NCBI RefSeq assembly: GCF_013166515.1
Contig: NZ_JABKKJ010000024.1
Location: 1 to 38,559, forward strand
DNA length: 38,559 nt
Direction: 5' to 3'
From: Xylanibacter caecicola
GTDB taxonomy: Bacteria; Bacteroidota; Bacteroidia; Bacteroidales; Bacteroidaceae
Part shown: positions 8,405 through 16,472 of the stretch, piece after piece
Numbering within the stretch: position 1 is the first letter of the stretch
How the letters are laid out: every line of letters begins with the position of its first letter
Program-made: the position numbers and the translations under genes
The notes under the pieces: generated by a model
What the model saw: the letters and a program-made list of their open reading frames with translations, nothing else
Database searches by the model: none
What the model was told of the DNA's origin: nothing

Positions 8405-11400
8405 TCACATCGGTTTTATCATTGATTCTATAAATGTTATTTCATTGTCTGTCAAGTCGTATTTTTTATACAACTCTGCATCAGACCATGATTTGGTGAA
8501 ATCCTGCATAGGCACAAATGAATACACTTTTTGCATTGCATTCTGTGTTATTTTAACGATAGAGACTAACAGATGAAATAATTTGGTTTGCATATAAGAG
8601 ACTACATTTTCTGCAACTTGTTTACTTTCAAATGGACCTATAACTAAATATGTCTCAGTACAACAAGATCCCGGCTCTACAATAAATGGAGTGACCCAAT
8701 CGACCTTAGAATTTCCGATTCCCCAAGCTTTAGGTATCAATACTTTATAGGAATCTATCCAATCTACATTCTTTCTAACAGTTTCTCTTTCAATATAACC
8801 AACTCCATTCTTACGCCACCCATTATAATAAAACTTTATACTATCACAAAATGGAACAAGAGCAAAATCAGGCTTAACTCGTTTATAGCTATTATTCTCC
8901 CTAATATCATAACCAAATGGATCATTCGCACTGATTATATCAGAAAAATTTTGTTCATTGTTTTTTTGTACCTTCCGTAAAATATCAATGATCTTACTAT
9001 CTCTTATAAATACCTCTGCATTTTGTTCACGCATCGGACGCTCTACCACATTAATTTTATTACCATTATGAGTTACAACTTTGCATAAACATTCCTCATA
9101 ATTACTCCTTAAGAAAAAACTAACACCTCCTTTAATCTCCACACCGGGGAAACATTCTGAAGCATCTGGATAATCATGCAAAATCATAATATGTTTATCA
9201 TTCAGCATGTCATCTCTAAAACCATCTAATCCACGACCGCCAGTAAACCAACGAGAGGGAGTTATAATACAAATGTATTGAGTTGATAAAGTACGTGCTA
9301 CATCAACAAAATAGTTATATATAGCAGGCGCACTTGCCCCCATCCCTCCACCATCATTTTTTTGATACGGCGGATTACCTATAATTGTATCAAATCTCAT
9401 ATCTTTCAATTGCTTTATTATCTTTTCATTATTTTTGCCGATTAAATCATACGAGTTAAAATCGGAGTAAATGTTTTCAACAGGCATTCCGAGCAGTATG
9501 TAAATTTTGCGCGTAAATTCGTATGCCAGCGTCGAGGTTGGGATTGCATATAATCTTGTCTTTACTTTCTCGCCAAATCTTCTATACAATGCAATGGAGA
9601 ACTCACCTTGCTTAGATGCAATATCGAGGAATTTTGCATTTCCCTTTTTATCCAATTCTTCGAACGGAAGACTTGCCACCATTTCATTGGCTACCTTTGC
9701 GGGCGTAACTATTTCTGAAACCGACAAGCGTCCGAATTTGCGCATGGCAACCTCAACACGTTCAATGGGTTGAAGAGTGGTATCACGTATCAAATCGTTG
9801 GTATTTTCAATCTTATAGTCAAATTTCTGTAGAATAAACGGATTGCTCTTTTGCTGAATTATATTCAAAGTATTGATATCCAATCCAATATTCTTAGCGA
9901 TACGTCGATTATCTTCCGTTATCGGAATTGCAGTAATCACCTCTTCCAACGATTTCACTGTAGATTCCGTCAAAAAGGCAAAGAAGAGTATGCGTGCATA
10001 ATAAGCAGCCAACTGTTTCACCAGTTTGTCATCATCTGTCCCTTGCGGCTGTTCGGATTCCAAATTATTATTGTTTTCCTGTTCTGCATCATCATTTTGA
10101 ATATTAACCGATTCATCGGGAATATCATAATTATCACCGTCGCCTTCTGTAGGTTTAATCTGCAAACCGTTTTTAGCATCAATGGGAGCGATCCCTTGAA
10201 TTACTTTAAGTATTTCCACATCGTCTAACAGTATATTGTCTGCCGGTATCTCTGACGCTTCGTCCATTATGCTGCGATTACATGAATATTTGCGAACTGC
10301 ATCCGTGATACTATTCGGGGTTACCTCCTGCAATTTATTTTTATTCAATACTATGATTGGCGATATCGACAGTTCTTTTGCGATGCGCTCCTTCAAATGC
10401 ACATTTCCTTGAACCTCGGTATTGACATTGTACAATTGTGACTTAAGTTCCTGCAAGCGGAACATACGGTTAGGGGCAAAATCAACCAACAGCGTCTGCG
10501 GCTTCATGTTGTACTTGATGTAATTGCCGTTTTCGTCTTTAAAAGTCGTGACATATTGATTTTGCAGTCGGAATATAGCCTGATCGTATTCTTGTGGCGA
10601 AGCCGTATCTTTGAGATAAATCATTGTATCCCATTGCGGAACAGTAGTACCCGTCAGCATGCGGTTAACGGTCAATGTCAATGTTTTGCAGTTTCTTTCT
10701 TCACAAACCTTTATTTCTCGTTTGACATCATCCGTTGTTTTATACTTACGCTCTTCGTCAAATCCTGCAATATTTATTATATTGTATTCGCCAAGGTTTT
10801 TAAACCTTTCCTTATTCGTGGAAATCAATTCTGCCATTGCGTCACATGAAGCGCGGAAAGGCAACACCATGACGATATGACGACACATCTTGCCCTTCTT
10901 GATTTTGTCGTAATCAAGAAATCCGAGCACATTTTCATCTTCCTTTGCACCGTCAATCACCTCCAGAAAATCCAATATCTCTGTTTCATGTACAAAATGC
11001 CGATGACTGTCATCGTCTTTGGATGTCATTGCATGTGGACGGAACAACTCTGAAAATGCGTATGTGATGCCGCTTTTACGCAATTCTTCCATCTTTTTCA
11101 TTGATGAAGTATTAGGGTTGAATGCAAAACGTATCATCTGTGGGAAACCATAATATGGATTATCCCATTCATTACATTCGTCTTCTTTCAGATGCTCGTC
11201 ATCCCACTGCCTTTGAGCATCTACAATATCCGTAAACTGGACAAAGGCGATAATGTCTTCTTTTTGAAATTCATCGCCCATCAAAATACGATATGGTGTA
11301 CCTGAAAGATGTATCCGGATTGTTGTATTTAAAATCTTTACTACATCTTCAACCTGATCAAGGGTTTCAAAGCCATCAATACTTTTCAGTTCTCTTGCTA

Positions 11401-12334
11401 TTTCGGATTTTCTGAAATGATGTTCCTGCAATACTTTTCCATAAGATGTGGCACGAGCACCGAAATGGGTCTCGTCGATGATAAGCAAATCTATCTGCTG
11501 TTCAAAAACCTCTTTGTGCTTGGCTTTGATCACATCACCCTGCAAATCTTGCAACGTCAGGAACAACGCAACGTTATTGCCGTCCGCCAATGTGTCGGCA
11601 ATAATGGTATCACTACGTTGCAGCGATTCACTTGTAAAAAATATATAATCCGAAAAATATGTATGGCTTTCAACAGTCTTCTTCCATTCCTCTCTTACAT
11701 CAGCTTTTGCAGAAACAATAACGACAACTTTTGCATTCACCTCTTTGGCGCAACACATAGCCGTGAATGATTTGCCAAACCGCATGACGGCATATAGCAA
11801 CAGATTTGTCCGTCCGGCAGATACCGCCGCTTTAAAGTTATCTATAACTTTCTGTTGGCTGTCTCGGGGTGGGTAATTTTCTTTTCGTTCATAAATAAAT
11901 GTCTGAGGCAATCTGTCTGGGGTATAGAACTGATATTTACCGTCTTTGTCAAGAGCACTTTGGTTTATATCCGATATAGCCTCATCCAAATCCGCAGTCG
12001 TTGCTCCTTCAAAAAACTCTTTTGAATAGTAAGGCAAATACTTGAAAGTGTCAGGTTGTAATCGTTTCCTACCTTTCTCTTGTTCCAAGAATGCATGAAC
12101 CGCATAATCACGGAAGATAGTATCATCATCTATCTGCGCTGAATGTTCATATTGCTTTATCAGATTAGGAAATATCTTTCTCCACTCGTCCAAACGCACA
12201 CGCACACTTCGTGCAGTATCTCCAACTTTCAAATAGTTAGGTACAGTTCCCGTTGAGAACGCATATATATACGGTTCAGCACGTCCTACGATTAAACCAT
12301 CAAGAAGAGTTGTATCCATTCTTACATTTGACAT
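8405..12334 (-). CDS. GIY-YIG-like / SF2 helicase / N6-adenine DNA methyltransferase fusion
   Basis: A 1309-residue single-chain restriction-modification-like protein. In order: a GIY-YIG/T5orf172-like N-terminus (YIYAFS at about 22-27, YLKVGDT at about 34-40, RVRL at about 45-48); an SF2 helicase with Walker A MRFGKS (about 184-189), DETH box (287-290), SGTP motif III (about 344-347) and a motif VI-like AIFRLQNQ (about 586-593); an acidic, Asn-rich linker (about 728-770); and an Eco57I/type ISP-like methyltransferase with TPAKVANEM (about 877-885), a degenerate motif I DIASKQGEF (about 904-912) and catalytic NPPYQ (987-991). The last about 230 residues are a likely target-recognition region. 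It starts 1 base after the upstream gene's stop. Whether the N-terminus cuts DNA is inferred. Confidence 0.85.
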   Translation of the reverse strand: MSNVRMDTTLLDGLIVGRAEPYIYAFSTGTVPNYLKVGDTARSVRVRLDEWRKIFPNLIKQYEHSAQIDDDTIFRDYAVHAFLEQEKGRKRLQPDTFKYLPYYSKEFFEGATTADLDEAISDINQSALDKDGKYQFYTPDRLPQTFIYERKENYPPRDSQQKVIDNFKAAVSAGRTNLLLYAVMRFGKSFTAMCCAKEVNAKVVVIVSAKADVREEWKKTVESHTYFSDYIFFTSESLQRSDTIIADTLADGNNVALFLTLQDLQGDVIKAKHKEVFEQQIDLLIIDETHFGARATSYGKVLQEHHFRKSEIARELKSIDGFETLDQVEDVVKILNTTIRIHLSGTPYRILMGDEFQKEDIIAFVQFTDIVDAQRQWDDEHLKEDECNEWDNPYYGFPQMIRFAFNPNTSSMKKMEELRKSGITYAFSELFRPHAMTSKDDDSHRHFVHETEILDFLEVIDGAKEDENVLGFLDYDKIKKGKMCRHIVMVLPFRASCDAMAELISTNKERFKNLGEYNIINIAGFDEERKYKTTDDVKREIKVCEERNCKTLTLTVNRMLTGTTVPQWDTMIYLKDTASPQEYDQAIFRLQNQYVTTFKDENGNYIKYNMKPQTLLVDFAPNRMFRLQELKSQLYNVNTEVQGNVHLKERIAKELSISPIIVLNKNKLQEVTPNSITDAVRKYSCNRSIMDEASEIPADNILLDDVEILKVIQGIAPIDAKNGLQIKPTEGDGDNYDIPDESVNIQNDDAEQENNNNLESEQPQGTDDDKLVKQLAAYYARILFFAFLTESTVKSLEEVITAIPITEDNRRIAKNIGLDINTLNIIQQKSNPFILQKFDYKIENTNDLIRDTTLQPIERVEVAMRKFGRLSVSEIVTPAKVANEMVASLPFEELDKKGNAKFLDIASKQGEFSIALYRRFGEKVKTRLYAIPTSTLAYEFTRKIYILLGMPVENIYSDFNSYDLIGKNNEKIIKQLKDMRFDTIIGNPPYQKNDGGGMGASAPAIYNYFVDVARTLSTQYICIITPSRWFTGGRGLDGFRDDMLNDKHIMILHDYPDASECFPGVEIKGGVSFFLRSNYEECLCKVVTHNGNKINVVERPMREQNAEVFIRDSKIIDILRKVQKNNEQNFSDIISANDPFGYDIRENNSYKRVKPDFALVPFCDSIKFYYNGWRKNGVGYIERETVRKNVDWIDSYKVLIPKAWGIGNSKVDWVTPFIVEPGSCCTETYLVIGPFESKQVAENVVSYMQTKLFHLLVSIVKITQNAMQKVYSFVPMQDFTKSWSDAELYKKYDLTDNEITFIESMIKPM

Positions 12335-12335
12335 A

Positions 12336-13325
12336 TTATTCTTTTTCTTTTAACAATGAAACAAAAGTCAGCGTCTCATTTTTCTGCCAATCCTTTATTC
12401 TGCAATAAATTCCATTGTGCCTATGCATATTGCCAGTCTTGCAACCTTCACATGGTGTCATTTCCGGCTCATCAAACAGTAACTGTTGTTTGGAGGGTTT
12501 AAGTCCGCAACTATCGGGAATTACGCATTTCAAACCGTCCATTTGCCATAAGTTCCATGATATTATATGGGCAATATGTAATAACGACTTTAGCAATGGA
12601 GCCTTATTGAACTTTGCCTGATAATACTCTATGAATGTCATCAGCAGATTCTCACGGGCAATCAAAAGGTTGTCACCCTGCCATTCATATCCATAAATGT
12701 TTTGAAATGCCACTTGTGCCCATTTCAACCATTCGCCTGATGTCTCAGTGTTTTCGCTCACAATACGCAGTTTACGGTCAAGAAGTCCGATACGGTTTTC
12801 CAATGCGATGGGCAGTCCGGTTGTCGTATCATATCGGCTGACGAGATACGGAGCTTCACCGCATGTTATTTCAAGCCTTGTATTGCGTACATAGTCGTGC
12901 CATGTCTTGCCTTTGGGAAAGACAATCTTTTCAGGGTTCGTCGTCCAAGTGTGGTCGTCATTCTCATGATTGAAAACATCCTCACGTCCAAACCATGCAC
13001 TATCCACCAAATTACTTTGAGTATTGCATATCCAAGATGGAGTGAAAACCTCAGCTTTCTCACGGCTGCGGTCGCGCTGCAAATCACGCCTTTTTAATAC
13101 ACGCGGCATGATAACGCGTCCGTTTTTTTCTGTAATAAGTTCCGGAAGAATGGGCGATTTGTATTCATATCCCTTGCCGAGACATTCATAATCGGGCGTT
13201 GCCCAAAATATATTGCACTGTCTGTCCACTGTGCTCATTGTCTGGTCTTTGAGCAAAGCATCGAATAAATCGGGTGATATGTCCAATATATTATCTTCTA
13301 ATATGTCTGTCTCTATATGCCACAT
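12336..13325 (-). CDS. Methyltransferase-like subunit of the restriction-type cassette
   Basis: A 329-residue protein that starts the cassette and resembles proteins often annotated as 'restriction endonuclease subunit M'. AEVFTPSWICN (about 91-101) looks like motif X of N6-adenine methyltransferases. ITCGEAPYLVSRY (about 153-165) sits where a SAM-binding motif I would be. IYGYEWQGDNLLIARENLL resembles the strand and helix that follow it in the methyltransferase fold. No NPPY/DPPY catalytic motif is visible. Two Cys pairs (CEGC and a later Cys) near the C-terminus may bind metal. It is tightly coupled to the downstream fusion protein, which does carry NPPYQ, so it is probably an accessory or specificity subunit (inference). 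Confidence 0.7.
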   Translation of the reverse strand: MWHIETDILEDNILDISPDLFDALLKDQTMSTVDRQCNIFWATPDYECLGKGYEYKSPILPELITEKNGRVIMPRVLKRRDLQRDRSREKAEVFTPSWICNTQSNLVDSAWFGREDVFNHENDDHTWTTNPEKIVFPKGKTWHDYVRNTRLEITCGEAPYLVSRYDTTTGLPIALENRIGLLDRKLRIVSENTETSGEWLKWAQVAFQNIYGYEWQGDNLLIARENLLMTFIEYYQAKFNKAPLLKSLLHIAHIISWNLWQMDGLKCVIPDSCGLKPSKQQLLFDEPEMTPCEGCKTGNMHRHNGIYCRIKDWQKNETLTFVSLLKEKE

Positions 13326-13404
13326 ATAACTACTTTTATTCTATTTATGCGCTCAATATTCATATAATCCACCAAAATAAACAACAATAATCTCATTGTA
13401 TATG

Positions 13405-13412
13405 CAAATATA
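13405..13412 (-). promoter_or_regulatory. Candidate -7 element of the cassette
   Basis: TATATTTG on the minus strand, about 80 bases upstream of the first cassette gene, matches TAnnTTTG. No good TTTG is present 19-20 bases further upstream, so the call rests on the -7 box and position alone. Bases 13326-13404 and 13413-13550 hold nothing else I can name. Confidence 0.35.
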
Positions 13413-13556
13413 GTGATATTCTTTAAAAGACGGACATATAATATAAGAAAGTTGAACCGTGATATTCCTTGACACTATACACTTATAAGCCACTTCCGAA
13501 ACATAAAGTGATGAAAAATATAATAAGGGAATGATAACATCTGCTGAACTTGCGTG

Positions 13557-13695
13557 ACACGTGACAGATGTGACACTTTTTCTATATAGAAATGTAGAAT
13601 TAATAATAAATACATATACTTTAAAGTATATATATATTTATATAGTTATAAATATTTATAGAAAACGTCTGTCACATCTGCCGCATCTGTCACAC
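13557..13695. repeat. Inverted GTGACAGATG-type motifs around an AT-rich core
   Basis: GTGACAGATGTGACAC lies at 13561-13576. The opposite-strand versions CTGTCACATCTG (13669-13680) and CATCTGTCACAC (13684-13695) follow. Between them, about 85 bases are almost pure A/T and contain small palindromes (TTCTATATAGAA, TACTTTAAAGTA). The layout resembles an iteron-like binding region next to an easily melted core. From memory, similar sequences precede VirE/primase-like genes in Bacteroidales, but no such gene is present here. Confidence 0.6.
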
Positions 13696-13772
13696 ACAAT
13701 ATAACGCGGTGTGGTAATGTTATTTTTTTGGAGGCAACACAAGACAAATACGTGGAGCATATTACGAGAATG

Positions 13773-13866
13773 TAAACAGGCGTTTTATGACATATAAACC
13801 ATTGTTTGGGGTCATGAAAACAAGCGTTTTGCGCAATGAAAACCGCCTTTTTACGATGCACAAACA
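13773..13866. repeat. 22-bp-period palindrome array A
   Basis: The tetramer AAAC starts at 13774, 13796, 13818, 13840 and 13862, exactly 22 bases apart each time. In the first three units it is followed by a 4-base loop (AGGC, CATT, AAGC) and GTTT. The fourth has AAAAC-CGCC-TTTTT and the fifth is degenerate. In the four good units 15 of 16 inner arm positions pair. The spacers carry ATG-like cores. A separate 6-bp hairpin, TACCGG/CCGGTA, follows at 13871-13888. The array lies in a gene-free stretch between the cassette and the peptide transporter. Confidence 0.75.
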
Positions 13867-13888
13867 ACCTTACCGGCAACAACCGGTA

Positions 13889-14125
13889 TATACTTGAAGC
13901 AATAACATAAAGCTATTTCTATATTCATTAACGGGATATTGCAGGAAAGCCGGTGTACGCCAAGGCATCATAAAGCATCGGAAAGCATATCCGGGAAGTT
14001 GTGACATACTAACTTTGCACATACCAAAGCGGATGATATTGCAGATGTGTACACTGCAACAATATAAAAAATATACCGAAATATAGAAATGACAGGTACA
14101 AGACAAAATCCGATGGACAACAAGT
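13889..14125. other. Gene-free stretch
   Basis: No supportable gene. The only structure seen is an inverted repeat TTGCAG/CTGCAA at 14039-14059 whose 9-base loop contains TGTACA. Confidence 0.5.
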
Positions 14126-14150
14126 GAGGGAGTGTCATTGACACCCCCTC
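14126..14150 (-). terminator. Hairpin downstream of the peptide transporter
   Basis: GAGGGAGTGTCA (14126-14137) pairs at 11 of 12 positions with TGACACCCCCTC (14139-14150), around a single-base loop. It lies 34 bases beyond the transporter's stop. No T-run follows on either strand, so it may end transcription or protect the mRNA 3' end rather than act as a classical terminator. Confidence 0.5.
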
Positions 14151-14183
14151 ATCATATTATCGCAATAAAAAAACTATTGTCTA

Positions 14184-15719
14184 TCAACAAACCTTCTCGA
14201 GACGTTTCATCATTGCAAACATGAAGATTGCAGCAACGAGACATACTCCCATGAAGACCGCCCAACAAGCCCAGAGGGGCACTGTTCCCCATAAAAGTCC
14301 GCCGAAGAGAACGAGTTGGTTTCCCAACGCGGTGGCAACAAACCAGCCGCCCATCATCATACCCTTGTACTTGGGAGGCGCAACCTTTGAAACGAAAGAG
14401 ATACCCATAGGAGAAAGAAGCAACTCACCGAAAGTAAGAATAAGATAGATACCGATAAGAAGATTTGGGGTTACATCTGCAACATGCACTGCCACCGGCA
14501 TTCCGTCGGAACCGATTTCCGTCTGCGGAACAGGCAGACCTATAGAGAAGAACACCAATATGGCAAAAGCGGCAGCGGCAACAATCATACCGTAGGCAAT
14601 CTTACGCGGAGCAGAAGGTTCCTTACCCTTGGCGGCAAGCATGCCGAAAATAGCCATTGACACAGGAGTAAGCGCAACGACATAGAACGGATTGAACTGC
14701 TGGAAGATAGGAGCCTTTACTTCTACATCACCGGTAATCTGAGTGTATTTCCAAATAAGTATGCCGACAGCGGCAACGATTACAGCTGCAGAAATGCCCT
14801 TGGCACTTGATGTCTTGCTCTGGAAGAGAGAGAAGCCTGCATATACGATGAATATCACGAGTACGAGATTCCACACATCAAACGCCATAGCCTGCACTCC
14901 GGAAGCGGAACGCGCCGTAAACTCATCGGCAAAATATGTCAATGACAAACCGTTCTGATGGAATGCCATCCAGAAGAATATAACGACTGCAAAAACAAGG
15001 CACAATGCTGTGATGCGCTGCTTGGTCTCTGCCGGTGACAGCTGCACCTCGTCAACAACCGTCTCTCCCTTGTCTGCAACCTTCTTATTACCCTCGGTAT
15101 GCTTGAATGTGGCGCGGAAAACATAATAAATGGCTATAGACAAAATCAACGACGCACAAGCCACTGCAAAAGAGAAGTGATAGGCATCGTTTGAAGAATA
15201 GCCCCATGTCGTCTCCGCATATTCCTTTATCTTAACCGCCATTGTCGGTGCAAACAGCGCACCTATATTGATTGCCATATAGAATATAGAGAAACCTGAG
15301 TCGCGACGCTTTGCATACAGAGGGTCGTCATAAAGATTACCGACCATGACTTGCAGGTTTCCTTTAAACAGTCCCGTACCGAAACCTATCAGCAACAGGG
15401 CAGCCAGCATCACGACTAACGCCAAGGTATTGCCGCCGAGGGGAACTGCCAGAAGCAAATATCCCACAAACATAATCATGATACCGGTAGTTACCATCTT
15501 GCCAAATCCGAACTTATCGGCAAGCATTCCGCCGAACAACGGGAAGAAATAGACAAGCATCAGAAACGAACTGTAGATTGTACCTGCCATAGATGCCGAC
15601 AATCCGTAGTTTTCTCTTAAAAACAATGCAAACACTGCAAGCATGGTATAATAACCGAAACGCTCGCCGGTGTTGGCTAAAGCCAAGGCATACAGCCCTT
15701 TAGGTTGACCTTCAAACAT
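14184..15719 (-). CDS. POT-family proton-coupled oligopeptide transporter
   Basis: Inner-membrane MFS protein of the POT/PTR2 family that imports di- and tripeptides with protons. It has 511 residues and about 12-14 hydrophobic segments. The N-terminal NTGERFGYYTML (about 16-27) is the POT ExxERFxYY region in a form where the first Glu is not obvious (A-N-T-G-E-R-F). The Gly-rich FFPLFGGMLADKFGFGKM loop is the MFS/POT loop 2-3 signature. GTGLFKGNLQVMVGNLY and LLLSPMGISFVSKVAPPKYKGMMMG are typical POT motifs. It lies 6 bases after the PorT-like gene and is probably co-transcribed with it. Confidence 0.92.
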   Translation of the reverse strand: MFEGQPKGLYALALANTGERFGYYTMLAVFALFLRENYGLSASMAGTIYSSFLMLVYFFPLFGGMLADKFGFGKMVTTGIMIMFVGYLLLAVPLGGNTLALVVMLAALLLIGFGTGLFKGNLQVMVGNLYDDPLYAKRRDSGFSIFYMAINIGALFAPTMAVKIKEYAETTWGYSSNDAYHFSFAVACASLILSIAIYYVFRATFKHTEGNKKVADKGETVVDEVQLSPAETKQRITALCLVFAVVIFFWMAFHQNGLSLTYFADEFTARSASGVQAMAFDVWNLVLVIFIVYAGFSLFQSKTSSAKGISAAVIVAAVGILIWKYTQITGDVEVKAPIFQQFNPFYVVALTPVSMAIFGMLAAKGKEPSAPRKIAYGMIVAAAAFAILVFFSIGLPVPQTEIGSDGMPVAVHVADVTPNLLIGIYLILTFGELLLSPMGISFVSKVAPPKYKGMMMGGWFVATALGNQLVLFGGLLWGTVPLWACWAVFMGVCLVAAIFMFAMMKRLEKVC

Positions 15720-15725
15720 AATAAT

Positions 15726-16472
15726 TTATTTTTTAGTTTTAATAATATCAAACAGATAAGTAAGCTTTATCACGATGTTCCCGAAATTGGACTTGCTGAA
15801 ATAGTCTTTCTTCGAGTCTTTATATATATTTCCAAGACCATAGTAATAGCGTCCTTCCACCTGGAAATGTCCCATCTTAGGATGAGAATATTCCGCTCCG
15901 AGACCGGCAGCTATGCCATAATCCAACTTGTTTTCAACATCCATGGCATATTGTGCCGTGATCTCGTTTACACGGTCGTCGGTATTAATGTTGTCGAGCG
16001 GGAAGTTCATTTCCGCGGATTCACTCATATATACGCCTATCTGCGGACCTGCCTGGAAGAAGAACTGGAAGCCTTTCTCTTCCCTTCCCCATGCAAGATG
16101 CGCAAATACCGGTATCTGAATGTAGTTTATCGTGCGGCTGTATTCTTCCGCCACGCCTGTAACAGGATTTATCACAGGGGCATCGTTTATGTCAAGTATG
16201 TCCTCTTTCCAGCCTATCTTGGCATAGTTAACCTCTGCCTGTACGGAACAAATGGTATTAAAATATTTCTCACATACGTATCTGAATGATATTCCGCCGG
16301 TGTATCCCCCATAGAATGTCTGGTTCACCTTGGGCGTAAATCCTACATTACTTAATATATAACCGCCGTTTACACCTATACTTAGGTCGTTGCGGTGCTG
16401 ACCTATCTGTGCAAACGCCGGCAACATGAACATAACCGCAACTGCGGATATAAAGAGTCTGTACATCTGCAT
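15726..16472 (-). CDS. PorT-like outer-membrane beta-barrel protein
   Basis: A 248-residue protein with an N-terminal signal peptide (hydrophobic about 5-20, ending FAQ) and alternating strands with aromatic ends throughout. These include LSIGVNGGYILSNVGF, YTGGISFRYV, SVQAEVNYAKIGW, YIQIPVFAHLAWG, FFFQAGPQIGVYMS, DYGIAAGLGAEY and FQVEGRYYYGLGNIY, and it closes on a hydrophobic strand (IVIKLTYLF). This is the OMP_b-brl_2 (PorT-like) type of 8-stranded barrel. The ATG directly abuts the upstream stop (TAA-ATG); a second ATG two codons later is an alternative start. Whether it acts in type IX secretion like Porphyromonas PorT is not shown. The T9SS-type cargo at 18119 makes that possible. Confidence 0.8.
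   Translation of the reverse strand: MQMYRLFISAVAVMFMLPAFAQIGQHRNDLSIGVNGGYILSNVGFTPKVNQTFYGGYTGGISFRYVCEKYFNTICSVQAEVNYAKIGWKEDILDINDAPVINPVTGVAEEYSRTINYIQIPVFAHLAWGREEKGFQFFFQAGPQIGVYMSESAEMNFPLDNINTDDRVNEITAQYAMDVENKLDYGIAAGLGAEYSHPKMGHFQVEGRYYYGLGNIYKDSKKDYFSKSNFGNIVIKLTYLFDIIKTKK

Noticed and set aside
13646..14106. Small minus-strand frames (about 78 codons each) over palindrome array A
   Set aside because: They cross the repeat array and AT-rich core and encode low-complexity, Cys-rich peptides without homology; probably chance.
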